Shown here in pieces: positions 1 to 6,662 of a stretch of 8,682 nt of DNA (positions are counted from its first letter, which is position 1; the number at the start of each line of letters is the position of its first letter). The notes under the pieces are model-generated. The model saw nothing but the letters and a program-made list of their open reading frames with translations, did not search any database and was not told where the DNA came from. The stretch comes from Chitinophagaceae bacterium (GTDB lineage Bacteria; Bacteroidota; Bacteroidia; Chitinophagales; Chitinophagaceae). The stretch covers positions 1 to 8,682 of the forward strand of contig DMRT01000071.1 of assembly GCA_003455235.1 (NCBI GenBank). Reading direction: 5' to 3'. Both the position numbers and the translations under genes were made by a program.

Positions 1-526
1 CCGGTTGCCAGTTGGTAAAACTGCCAGCCAGCAATACACGGGCGGCGTTGGCGTTTCCCCTCAAAAAGAAATTGACGGTGGAATCAGTGGCTTCAAATGC
101 CTGCCTGTTGCGGAAACGGTTGTAGCCAAAATGCACCTGTGCCATGGGCGCCGGGTCGCCTGATTTTTGAGTGAAGATAATTTTGTCGGCTGCATTATTG
201 ATGTTGTCGGCGCTGAACAGCGGTTTACTGATAACAAAGAGTTCATTGTTGTTGATGTCGATCTTCCAGCCAAGTTTTTTCAGGGTATCTGTTACTCCGG
301 TGCTGATGCAGGCAGACAGGTCGAGGTCATACAATTCGTACCGGGAAACAAAACTGTCGAGTGATGCTTTTTGGATATCCTTGCCAAGGGCTATGAACAT
401 CTTCCCGTTCTTCACGGTATACGAACGAACCGGCTGCTGGGCATGCAGCTGCCAGGGTGCCAGCAGCAGCAACAGCATCACCCATGCTTTCAGCCATCTA
501 TATTTGTTTGTATCGGTCCGCCTCAT
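1..526 (-). CDS. Exported glycogen-binding (CBM48) domain protein, C-terminus outside window
   Basis: The 175 residues visible (about 1-175) start with a signal peptide: basic MRRTDTNKYR, a hydrophobic core around residues 13-24, and a likely signal peptidase I site after HAQ (28-30). Residues about 40-120 form a region with the pattern FIALGKDI..., DSFVSRYELYDLDL and LKKLGWKI that I associate with Bacteroidota CBM48 proteins. From about residue 150 comes the start of an AMPK-type glycogen-binding domain (FFLRGNANAARVLLAGSF then TNWQP), where the chain leaves the window. The role is probably glucan or carbohydrate binding in the periplasm or on the surface; no catalytic domain is visible. Its ATG shares bases with the TGA of the upstream protease gene (ATGA overlap), so the two are probably co-translated. 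The family call is from remembered motifs; the function is inference. Confidence 0.8.
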   Translation of the reverse strand, partial: MRRTDTNKYRWLKAWVMLLLLLAPWQLHAQQPVRSYTVKNGKMFIALGKDIQKASLDSFVSRYELYDLDLSACISTGVTDTLKKLGWKIDINNNELFVISKPLFSADNINNAADKIIFTQKSGDPAPMAQVHFGYNRFRNRQAFEATDSTVNFFLRGNANAARVLLAGSFTNWQP

Positions 527-1443
527 TTCCATATATACATTTTACTGGTTACAAAGTTAAATCCTATTTTATGCAATGAAAGAAAATCAAATCCCAAAAT
601 GCCGTCGATACAACTGTTCTCGGCCAGGCATGTTTTTTCCAGGTTGGTGATGATCACGGGCAGGCTGCCGGTGAGCTGGTTACCGATCTGCAGGTTATTG
701 AGATTCCCATACAGGGCTTCCACTTTTTTTTCGCCGGCACCGGTAAGCTGGATACGTCGCAGGATCTCCACGTTGTCGAAAATCTTATCGGGTAACCGGC
801 TGTCGAGCAGGTTTGACTCGGCGCCGGAGTCAATCATCAGCCGAAGCTTTTTGCCGGCCAGTACCGTACGGGTGGTTAGTTTATGATTCCATATTTCAAT
901 GGACACAGTGCTGTAAGCCGAGGTATCTGCCAGCAACGGATTTCTTTCGGTAATGGATTCCCTCCTGGAAGATTTCCGGAAATGAAGTTCACTGTTTTCG
1001 TAATCGATGATGAGCTCATAAGCCATCAGTTGTGCCAGCCCGATCAATCCAAAGATGCGTATGCCCCGGGTGTTTTCGAGATGGCCCAGGTTGAGCAGGT
1101 CAGCAGATACGGCCTGGCTTTTTATGCAACCGAAGCTGAGCACTCCGACCTGCGTTTTTTTTACCGATGAAACGGCACCGGTGATGCCGCTTTGTTCTTC
1201 ACCCGCTTCGGTGATGGATGGATAGCTGCGGAAATAGGTCAGGTTCAGTACCAGGCCCGGGGCACCGGTATCGAGAATGAAATTGCCTTCGGTGGTATCG
1301 GCTTTTGCTTTTATCAAAATGAGGTTGCCGGCCCGGCTGAATGGAATGGTGCAGAAAACAGGCCCGGCATCCGGCAGAATCATATGTTTTACCCGGGGCA
1401 AAGGATGTATGCCATCATTGGCTGATGCAATCAATACCGGCAT
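523..1443 (-). CDS. Bilobal retropepsin-like aspartic protease, exported
   Basis: Two copies of the aspartic protease active-site loop are visible: D58-T-G-A-P and D205-S-G-A-E (numbered from the ATG at 1443). Each is followed by the usual hydrophobic-Gly partner, IFGLIGL near 130-136 and GILGFDFL near the C-terminus, and each lobe ends in a strand like LIIDY...LHF or IGFNF...MYIW. This suggests one chain folding as a pepsin-like pseudo-dimer rather than a homodimeric retropepsin. About 306 residues from the ATG. The ATG probably understates the gene: the open frame continues upstream to a TAG at 1501-1503 and encodes a convincing signal peptide (basic RAYRR, hydrophobic FLFSLLFVMPVLI, cleavage after ASA), with no ATG, GTG or TTG to start it; an ATC at 1492-1494 sits where a start is expected. 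It lies just after a hairpin terminator and overlaps the CBM48 gene downstream. Substrate unknown. Confidence 0.85.
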   Translation of the reverse strand: MPVLIASANDGIHPLPRVKHMILPDAGPVFCTIPFSRAGNLILIKAKADTTEGNFILDTGAPGLVLNLTYFRSYPSITEAGEEQSGITGAVSSVKKTQVGVLSFGCIKSQAVSADLLNLGHLENTRGIRIFGLIGLAQLMAYELIIDYENSELHFRKSSRRESITERNPLLADTSAYSTVSIEIWNHKLTTRTVLAGKKLRLMIDSGAESNLLDSRLPDKIFDNVEILRRIQLTGAGEKKVEALYGNLNNLQIGNQLTGSLPVIITNLEKTCLAENSCIDGILGFDFLSLHKIGFNFVTSKMYIWK

Positions 1444-1523
1444 AACAAACAGCAGGGAAAACAGGAAACGGCGATATGCACGAAGATGGTTGATGAATGG
1501 CTATTTATCCGCTAATTTAACTC

Positions 1524-1551
1524 AAAGCGGGCATGAACCCATGCCCGCTTT
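1524..1551 (-). terminator. 12-bp perfect hairpin, probable terminator of the MFS gene
   Basis: The arms AAAGCGGGCATG (1524-1535) and CATGCCCGCTTT (1540-1551) pair perfectly around the 4-base loop AACC. It starts 18 bases after the stop of the MFS gene and ends 30 bases before the protease frame can begin. On the minus strand only a short T run follows the stem; on the plus strand the T run is longer (TTTTTATTT), so it could work in either direction. Seen directly; termination is inferred. Confidence 0.75.
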
Positions 1552-1569
1552 TTATTTCCGGTATTTTTA

Positions 1570-2820
1570 TTATAAAGGCTTTACCTGTTTCCTTGCCTGG
1601 ATGATCCGGTTTACCCGGTATGCCATGAAGATGCTGATAAGAATAATACCCACGATCACAAAACCGAGAGTGTCGAAATGCTGGAGCGGACTGGTTTTGC
1701 TTTTCTGCACCACAATCACCCCGCCCACTGCTGCCGCCAGTCCGCCGGCCATTTGCTGCAGCGAAGTGTTGATACTCATGAAAGCACCCCTGTCCTGCAT
1801 CTGCGGCAATGCCGTTGTTAATGCCATGGCAGGAACCATGCGGCTGAGGATACCAATCATCATCACAATGTTCATTACGATGATGAACCAGAATGGCACC
1901 CGGCCGAGATGGGTGTAAATCACTACCGTAATCATCATCCAAACAGCGGCAATGGTAAAGATGGTAAACTTATCAAAGCGGTCGCTTAGTTTCCCCACCA
2001 GGGGCATAATCACTAAAGAAGCCACTCCACTCACCATGAAAAGAATGGGCAGCTGTTCGTTGGTAACACCGAGGTTATTGATGGCAAAGGCGCTGCCCCA
2101 GGGCATCATCATAAAACCACCAAGCGACATCAGCGCCGTGGTTAAAAATCCAATGCGGTAATTGCGCAGGCGCAGGGTATGCCAGAGATGGGTGATGGCC
2201 GTTTTGTCATTTTTCAACGCCAGGTGTTTATCAACAGGCTGCATTTTGATTACCACGATCAGCCAGATGATGAAGGCCAGTATTACGATCATGATAAAGG
2301 GCGCCTGCCATTTCCAGTGATTGGCAATGTAAAGGCTGATGGGAATACCCAGCACCTGGCTGGCACCAAAACCCATCTGCATGATGCCCATGGCCCGGCC
2401 TCTTTGTTCCAGTGGAAAAAGATCGGCCATGATGGCGAGCGAAATAGAACCGATCACTCCGCCAAACAAACCGGTGATGATGCGTGCCGCCAGCAGCATG
2501 GGATAACTGGTGGCCAGCCCGCAGAATAAGGTACCGGCTATAAAACCAATATAAAAGAAGAGCAATAATTTTTTGCGGTCGAATTTATCGGCAAAGCCTG
2601 CCGTAAGCAAACCCGACACCCCGGCACTTAATGCATACCCGGATACGGCAAAACCAAATTGCCTTGTGGTGAGCGACATGGATTTCATCAGCATATCCCC
2701 CAATGGATTCATCACCATAAAATCAAGGATCACGGTAAACTGGGTAAGTCCGAGTAAGATGATCACTAAAAGCTGGTATGGGGTGAATGCTGTTTTTTCA
2801 GCCGGGGGATTGTTGCTCAT
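1570..2820 (-). CDS. MFS transporter, DHA1-type proton-coupled exporter
   Basis: An inner-membrane carrier of about 416 residues, the usual length for 12-helix major facilitator proteins, with hydrophobic helices spread across both halves. The loop between helices 2 and 3 carries motif A (GFADKFDRKKLL), helix 4 has an Arg-Gly motif B region (RIITGLFGG), and helix 5 has a glycine-rich motif C-like stretch (GFGASQVLGIPIS), the antiporter signature. Together these indicate a DHA1-like drug or metabolite exporter using the proton gradient; the substrate cannot be read from the sequence. I chose the ATG at 2820 (MSNNPPAEK). A longer reading starts at a TTG (2841-2839), but that TTG lies inside a good TAnnTTTG -7 element, and AGGAA sits just before the ATG. 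It lies 56 bases after the TPR gene and seems to have its own promoter. Confidence 0.88.
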   Translation of the reverse strand: MSNNPPAEKTAFTPYQLLVIILLGLTQFTVILDFMVMNPLGDMLMKSMSLTTRQFGFAVSGYALSAGVSGLLTAGFADKFDRKKLLLFFYIGFIAGTLFCGLATSYPMLLAARIITGLFGGVIGSISLAIMADLFPLEQRGRAMGIMQMGFGASQVLGIPISLYIANHWKWQAPFIMIVILAFIIWLIVVIKMQPVDKHLALKNDKTAITHLWHTLRLRNYRIGFLTTALMSLGGFMMMPWGSAFAINNLGVTNEQLPILFMVSGVASLVIMPLVGKLSDRFDKFTIFTIAAVWMMITVVIYTHLGRVPFWFIIVMNIVMMIGILSRMVPAMALTTALPQMQDRGAFMSINTSLQQMAGGLAAAVGGVIVVQKSKTSPLQHFDTLGFVIVGIILISIFMAYRVNRIIQARKQVKPL

Positions 2821-2823
2821 GGG

Positions 2824-2837
2824 TTCCTGTTCAGGAA
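2824..2837. repeat. Inverted repeat TTCCTG-TT-CAGGAA in the MFS 5' leader
   Basis: Six-base arms are separated by two bases, lying between the -7 element and the start codon, so over the probable transcription start and ribosome-binding region. The core CCTGTTCAGG recurs exactly at 4667-4676. It could be a repressor site, or chance; no matching regulator is recognisable nearby. Confidence 0.4.
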
Positions 2838-2838
2838 T

Positions 2839-2846
2839 CAAAAGTA
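2839..2846 (-). promoter_or_regulatory. Bacteroidota-type -7 element for the MFS gene
   Basis: Reading on the minus strand, TACTTTTG matches the TAnnTTTG -7 consensus at every fixed position, 18 bases before the chosen ATG. The -33 element is weak: a TTTT about 17 bases upstream, with no clean TTTG. The predicted leader is very short and holds AGGAA. Confidence 0.5.
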
Positions 2847-2876
2847 CGGATTTAGCGGCCGGTAAAAGGGAAGCCG

Positions 2877-4598
2877 TTATTTCTCATCCGCTTTTTCAAA
2901 TGCCTTTCTCCATCTTGCATTTACCCGCAATGCTTCGGCCTTTCGGTTCTGTGCCAGCAGTGATTGATACAATCCACGCAGTGCCCAGCCATTTTCATTA
3001 TTATAAAGCAGGTCTTTGCGGAAGACCTTTTCGGCATTAACGGCATCACCTTTCTGCAGGTATGCATCGCCCAGGAAATGTTTGGGGTTCAGCAGCCAGT
3101 CGCGGGGCTCGTTGTATACCATGTTTGCTTCGATGGAATCGGCCTGTTTAAAATGACGGATGGCGCCGTCGTACAGCTTCCGGTCGAGGTGAATGGCGCC
3201 CAGCAATAACTGTTCGGCCACTCTGGCTCCTTCTATTGCCGGGGAAAAAGGCGTAAGCGGAACCAGCAGCGAACTGTCTTTCATCAGTTCCCGCAGCTGG
3301 TCCAGTTCTTTTCCCGCTTCATCAAATTTCTGCCGGGCCGAAAAAGCCATTCCTCTTCCAAAATGATACAGCAGCCCGGCATATATTTCCGGCACAGCCG
3401 GTTGTTTCAGCTTCAGCAATTCATCCCATTTCTCAAAGCGGATATATACAAACAGCTGCGTCATGCTGAGGTACTGCATATAGCTGCCCATGGGCGCTGG
3501 TGCTGATAGGTAATCGGCCGGAACGGCATTTTTTGTTTCCTGTGCGGCGGCATCAGCGATGGAATAACTGCCCATCATCATGGCATTGTTCGTTTTCATG
3601 TGAAGGTTGTGGATATTGTACAGGAAGTCGGCTCCTGTTACCGGTGCATACAGGGGAATGGTACGCTGGTAACTTTTCACGGCAGTGATGTTCACTTCCA
3701 CTCCCTTTGCATAATTCCCCGTACGCAGGTAAATGTGCGAGGGCATGTGCACGAGGTGCGAAAGACCGGGATTGGTGACTCCGAGCCTGTTGGCACTTGG
3801 CAATGCCAGTGAGGCGTAGGGCGAAGGTTCCATCACATGTACATAATAATGATTGGCACCCGGGTGATCGGGAAATTTTGCCAGCAGTTTTTCGAGTGTA
3901 GACCGGATGAGCGGCGTCCAGCTTTTGGGTGTTCCGTCGGTATTCCAGAGATCCCATGGATGCTGCAGCATCATGGCATCGGCATACAATGCCTGTGCAT
4001 CGGCCAGTGATCCGAATTTGTCCTGCAACTTCTTCATCGCATCACTGTATACCTGGTTCAGTTGTGTACGGGTTACATCGGTGGAATCAGCCGTATAGCG
4101 AACCGACATGGCATGGATCAGTGCTTTTTCAAAAGCGCTGGCGTTGCCGGATAATTCATTTGCTTTGTTCACCGCGGCCAGTGCTTCAGGCGAAGCCCGG
4201 TAACCAAAGTCGTTGATGTTTGGACCATAACCAAGTGCCTGTGCCCAGTATAACATAGCACAGGAAGGATCGAAGCGTTCCGCTTTTTTGAAGGAGGCCA
4301 TGGCTTCGATGATATGAAAGCCGTAGTACATATTGATGCCCTGGTTAAAATAGAACTGGGCACTGTCGCTGCGGGTGGAAATTTTCCATTGGTAGTTTCC
4401 GGCGCCTGGTATAGGCGGAATGTCAGACTCTTCGATCCAGGTGTTAAGATCCTTCCAGTCGGGCCGGCAGCTGATCGCTTTTTTTATTTTGTATTGGGCC
4501 GTGTTGAGAACAACCTGCTTCGGTTCTGCCATAAAACGGAAAGCCAGCAAAGCAGCAACAGAAAATGCTGCCATGGAAAAGAAAGCCCCTTTGCGCAT
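2877..4598 (-). CDS. Exported TPR-like protein with a conserved His-rich core
   Basis: A 573-residue protein with an N-terminal signal peptide or anchor (MRKG, then hydrophobic residues to about 20). Helical repeat segments are recognisable near 82-112 (YFNQGINMYYGF...ASFKKAERFDP), 400-435 and 450-560, the last resembling ordinary TPRs. The middle holds the signature of a large family of bacterial TPR proteins: ALGYGPNIN (121-129), HYYVHVMEPSP (250-260) and GLSHLVHMPSHIYLRTGNY (278-296). Histidines 95, 213, 245, 250, 254, 281, 284, 288, 330 and 333, with E98 and E257, make an unusually dense set of possible metal ligands, more than a scaffold needs. No biochemical role is known to me; an enzymatic or metal-binding function is speculation. 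Most similar proteins are annotated only as tetratricopeptide repeat proteins. It appears to be transcribed separately from the DUF1801 gene upstream. Confidence 0.82.
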   Translation of the reverse strand: MRKGAFFSMAAFSVAALLAFRFMAEPKQVVLNTAQYKIKKAISCRPDWKDLNTWIEESDIPPIPGAGNYQWKISTRSDSAQFYFNQGINMYYGFHIIEAMASFKKAERFDPSCAMLYWAQALGYGPNINDFGYRASPEALAAVNKANELSGNASAFEKALIHAMSVRYTADSTDVTRTQLNQVYSDAMKKLQDKFGSLADAQALYADAMMLQHPWDLWNTDGTPKSWTPLIRSTLEKLLAKFPDHPGANHYYVHVMEPSPYASLALPSANRLGVTNPGLSHLVHMPSHIYLRTGNYAKGVEVNITAVKSYQRTIPLYAPVTGADFLYNIHNLHMKTNNAMMMGSYSIADAAAQETKNAVPADYLSAPAPMGSYMQYLSMTQLFVYIRFEKWDELLKLKQPAVPEIYAGLLYHFGRGMAFSARQKFDEAGKELDQLRELMKDSSLLVPLTPFSPAIEGARVAEQLLLGAIHLDRKLYDGAIRHFKQADSIEANMVYNEPRDWLLNPKHFLGDAYLQKGDAVNAEKVFRKDLLYNNENGWALRGLYQSLLAQNRKAEALRVNARWRKAFEKADEK

Positions 4599-4618
4599 AC
4601 CGATTGATTTGTTATGTG

Positions 4619-4651
4619 GTAAGATACAACCCTACTGTACCTGAAGCCAAA
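4619..4651 (-). promoter_or_regulatory. Candidate promoter of the TPR gene
   Basis: On the minus strand, TTTG (4651-4648) is followed after 21 bases by TATCTTAC (4626-4619), a partial match to the -33/-7 pair TTTG and TAnnTTTG with acceptable spacing. The last two positions of the -7 box do not match. It lies between the DUF1801 stop and the TPR start. Confidence 0.35.
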
Positions 4652-4666
4652 TTAAATTACTGACAA

Positions 4667-4676
4667 CCTGTTCAGG
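4667..4676. repeat. Second copy of CCTGTTCAGG
   Basis: An exact 10-base copy of the inverted-repeat core found in the MFS leader, here overlapping the DUF1801 stop codon and lying upstream of the TPR promoter candidate. It lacks the outer TT/AA pair. A weaker relative (GTTCAGGAA) is at 6797-6805. Confidence 0.35.
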
Positions 4677-5052
4677 AGCGCCACTTGATTGTTCCTTCGC
4701 TGCTTTCCTTCACCCTGAATTTAACCATTCTTCCAATCAATGGAAGCGGCAATGGTTTGTCCAACGGAAACTGAACAGAACCGGAAGCAGTTGAATATCC
4801 TGCCAGGTCTTTGGCAAATGCTTCCATGGCAGAGGGCATGGGATAAAAACCAATGTGTTTTTTGAAAACAGCAAATGTTACCAGTATTTTCTGGTATGAA
4901 TATGCAGGCATGTTCCATTTCAATCCTTCGGCAGCACCCGGTGCTGCTTTCCGGATGCATTGATGCAGTTTCCACAGCCGTTCCTGTACATCGGGCGGGG
5001 CTGCGTCAATGTATTCTTCAATACTGGTAGGTTTAAGTTTCCGGGTTGTCAT
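4672..5052 (-). CDS. DUF1801 (YdhG-like) small cytosolic protein
   Basis: A 126-residue soluble protein without signal peptide or membrane segment. The order of motifs fits the DUF1801 family: SIEEYIDAAPPDVQERLWKLHQCIRKAAPGA at the start (about 10-40), the central LKWNMPAYSY (44-53), then VTFAVFKKHIGFYPMPSAMEAF (58-79) and a C-terminal GSVQFPLDKPLPLPLIGRMVKFRVKE. The family has a frataxin-like fold; the Bacillus member YdhG has been linked to iron delivery, but most members are uncharacterised and I would not assign an iron role here. It starts 30 bases after the stop of the NTF2-like lipoprotein gene, so the two may share a transcript, although an A/T-rich TATAATATAATA just before its ATG could be a promoter of its own. 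Full length for the family. Confidence 0.85.
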   Translation of the reverse strand: MTTRKLKPTSIEEYIDAAPPDVQERLWKLHQCIRKAAPGAAEGLKWNMPAYSYQKILVTFAVFKKHIGFYPMPSAMEAFAKDLAGYSTASGSVQFPLDKPLPLPLIGRMVKFRVKESSEGTIKWRS

Positions 5053-5082
5053 GTGTTATTATATTATATGGGGGTGAATGAA

Positions 5083-5553
5083 TCATTTATTGGTGGAAAT
5101 ATTCGCCTCTACTTTCCAGGTTCCCTGCTGTTTGCGGTAGATGGACGTCCAGGCATAATGTGTGGTATCGTACAAAGGTTTGCCAAGGCTGTCGGGATAG
5201 GTAACGATCACCAGTTTTTGCACAACCGCATAAGCCAGGGAGCCGTCGTCTGAAAAGCGTATGATGGGTTCTGCCACATCATCCCATTTAAGGAATGAAA
5301 CACTGCCGAAATACGGCGTGATTCTTTTTTTATTTTCTGCCGGAGACATGATGTTCACTTTTCCGCGGTTTACCGACAGCATACTGTCGGCAAATTCAGA
5401 TACAAAGAGATCCACGTTCCGGTCAAAATGGGCCTTGCGCTCCTGCAGCAGGAGGCGGGTGATCTCCTGCCTCGATGCTTCGATGCCTGGATTATTTCTG
5501 CAGGAAATTACCAAGGGAATGATAAACAGGAGAAGAAATGCATTACGATTCAT
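5083..5553 (-). CDS. Small lipoprotein with an NTF2/SnoaL-like (DUF4440-type) fold
   Basis: A 156-residue protein with a lipoprotein signal: MNRN, hydrophobic AFLLLFIIPLVI and the lipobox LVIS-C18, so it should be lipidated at Cys18 and membrane attached. The residues after the cysteine (RNNP) lack the acidic run that usually directs Bacteroidota lipoproteins to the cell surface, so a periplasmic-facing location is more likely. The mature part fits a cone-shaped NTF2 fold: a long first helix (IEASRQEITRLLLQERKAHF), a segment DVDLFVSEFADSML-like at 47-60, then paired strands ending in YAWTSIYRKQQGTWKVEANIST, the usual last strands of DUF4440/SnoaL-like proteins. I see no catalytic Asp-His set that would name an activity. 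The function is unknown; the fold assignment is by pattern only. Confidence 0.75.
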   Translation of the reverse strand: MNRNAFLLLFIIPLVISCRNNPGIEASRQEITRLLLQERKAHFDRNVDLFVSEFADSMLSVNRGKVNIMSPAENKKRITPYFGSVSFLKWDDVAEPIIRFSDDGSLAYAVVQKLVIVTYPDSLGKPLYDTTHYAWTSIYRKQQGTWKVEANISTNK

Positions 5554-5669
5554 ATGATTGTAGTATATAGCTACACTAAAATAAGCTTAACGGGTGAAGC
5601 ATTTTTCCTGTTTATACAGGCGGTAACCTGAATTTCGATAATTTTAATGAAGTACTTAAATCATTTTTT
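5554..5669. promoter_or_regulatory. Divergent intergenic region between lipoprotein and OsmC genes
   Basis: This region of 116 bases must carry promoters in both directions. On the minus strand TATTTTAG (5583-5576) and on the plus strand TAATTTTA (5639-5646) each match TAnnTTTG at all but one fixed position; neither has a good -33 partner. An inverted repeat CCTGT-TTAT-ACAGG at 5607-5620 sits between them and could be an operator for either gene. The sites are seen; their activity is inferred. Confidence 0.35.
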
Positions 5670-6179
5670 ATGAACGCTGCTGAATTAAAGAACCTGCAGG
5701 CTCCGTTGAAAGATAAATACCGGGAAGATCCGGGTGCCGCCGTAATCACGTTAAAAGCACAGGGCAAAGCGGGTGAAGGAATTTCCTGCAAAGTGGATAC
5801 GGGCAGGGCTGTTGTGGAAGCCGGGCTTCATCCCGCTACCGGCGGAAACGGGCTGCTGGCCTGCTCCGGCGATATGCTGCTGGAAGCATTGGTGGCCTGT
5901 GCCGGCGTAACCTTACAGGCGGTGGCAACGGCCAATGGCGTGGAACTTGGTGATGCAGTAATCCGGGCCGAGGGCGACCTGGATTTTAAAGGAACGCTGG
6001 GGGTATCAAAAGAATCACCCGTTGGTTTCAAAGCGATCCGGCTTTACTTCGATATCGGGTCGGGGGCCAGCGATGAACAGCTGGCGAGCCTGGCAAAGCT
6101 CACAGAAAGATACTGCGTGGTATACCAAACACTGGTGAAGGGGGTGAATGTGCAAACAAAATTCAATCAAACAAAATAA
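5670..6179 (+). CDS. OsmC family peroxiredoxin
   Basis: A 169-residue soluble protein of the OsmC/Ohr superfamily, which reduces organic and inorganic peroxides in the cytosol through a pair of cysteines. The two family cysteines are present in the right settings: C77 in LLEALVACAGVTLQAV (with the conserved Glu at 72) at the start of the central helix, and C149 in ERYCVVYQTL near the C-terminus. Two further cysteines, C40 and C65, are not family hallmarks. The N-terminal half carries the usual strands ending in GGNGLLACSGDMLLEALVAC. General OsmC is favoured over Ohr because the second motif RYCVVYQTL is the OsmC form. The gene stands alone on the plus strand, divergent from the lipoprotein gene and convergent with the DUF4242 gene across a long palindrome. 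The ATG at 5670 keeps a typical length. Confidence 0.9.
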   Translation: MNAAELKNLQAPLKDKYREDPGAAVITLKAQGKAGEGISCKVDTGRAVVEAGLHPATGGNGLLACSGDMLLEALVACAGVTLQAVATANGVELGDAVIRAEGDLDFKGTLGVSKESPVGFKAIRLYFDIGSGASDEQLASLAKLTERYCVVYQTLVKGVNVQTKFNQTK

Positions 6180-6181
6180 AA

Positions 6182-6230
6182 TGAACCACATAGTAACATA
6201 GATCAGGTAGCTATGTGCCTATGTGGTTCA
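6182..6230. terminator. Long 20-base-arm palindrome between convergent genes
   Basis: The left arm (6182-6201) and right arm (6211-6230) are complementary over 20 positions except for two adjacent mismatches, with a 9-base loop. It starts three bases after the OsmC stop and ends 16 bases before the stop of the convergent DUF4242 gene. On the minus strand it is followed by TTTTATTTTGTTTG, a good U-rich tail, so it should terminate the DUF4242 transcript best and may act both ways. The arms are built from repeats of the unit ACATAG/CTATGT, unlike an ordinary terminator. Confidence 0.8.
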
Positions 6231-6246
6231 CATGCAGCAGGCTGGT

Positions 6247-6633
6247 TTATTTTGCTGTTGCCGGACTGATTGTGGTTGCCACTTCCACGATGGTATTGGC
6301 AGGAAAACCTCCCCGCTTGGCATGTTCCCGGATGACCTCGGGATTGGTCGCTTTATAAATGCAATAGATTTTATTGCCGGTTACATAGCTGTGGATCCAT
6401 TGGATGTCGGGTCCCAGTTCGGTGATCACGGAACAGGATTTCTGGGAGATGCCTTTCAGTTGTTCGGGGGTGAGTTTACCGGCATCGGGTATTTCACGTT
6501 CGATGAGATAGGTTTTCATTTCTGTTTTGTTTTTTGTTTGTGATGAATTGTTTGTTTTTTGCGCCGTGGCGGTGAGGCCTGTAAAAAAAAGGATGCCTGC
6601 CAGGAGGGCGCTGCGGAAAGTGACAAGTTTCAT
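6247..6633 (-). CDS. Exported DUF4242 (SCO4226-like, putative nickel-binding) protein
   Basis: 128 residues. A signal peptide (MKLVTFRS, hydrophobic ALLAGILFFTGL, likely cut after ATAQ at 25) is followed by a polar N/K/T/S/Q linker to residue 38 and then a complete DUF4242 domain from MKTYLIEREIPDAGKLTPEQL to NTIVEV (39-118). DUF4242 is the small ferredoxin-like family whose Streptomyces member SCO4226 binds nickel. Possible ligands here are C67, H81, C91 and H104; C91, H104 and the final N-x-I-x-E-V are shared with the first domain of the neighbouring regulator. An internal ATG (6519-6517) lies exactly at the domain edge and would give a cytosolic form. It has an exact TAnnTTTG box about 30 bases upstream. 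Nickel is a family-based suggestion, not shown by the sequence. Confidence 0.82.
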   Translation of the reverse strand: MKLVTFRSALLAGILFFTGLTATAQKTNNSSQTKNKTEMKTYLIEREIPDAGKLTPEQLKGISQKSCSVITELGPDIQWIHSYVTGNKIYCIYKATNPEVIREHAKRGGFPANTIVEVATTISPATAK

Positions 6634-6662
6634 GTTGTTTATTTTAATTGTGAATGATGAAG

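Noticed and set aside
455..480. CAG/CAA-rich short repeat
   Set aside because: It encodes the leucine core of the CBM48 protein's signal peptide, so it is codon-driven rather than a repeat element.
1517..1942. Minus-strand open frame rich in Asp, His and Gly within the MFS gene
   Set aside because: It is another frame of the transporter; the composition is that of a shifted reading, and it runs through the terminator hairpin.
3553..3957. 134-codon open frame on the same strand as the TPR gene
   Set aside because: A shifted frame of the TPR protein with unlikely composition and no family resemblance.
5559..5575. TGTAG-N7-CTACA inverted repeat before the lipoprotein gene
   Set aside because: Only five-base arms in A/T-rich promoter DNA with no second copy; too weak to call an operator.
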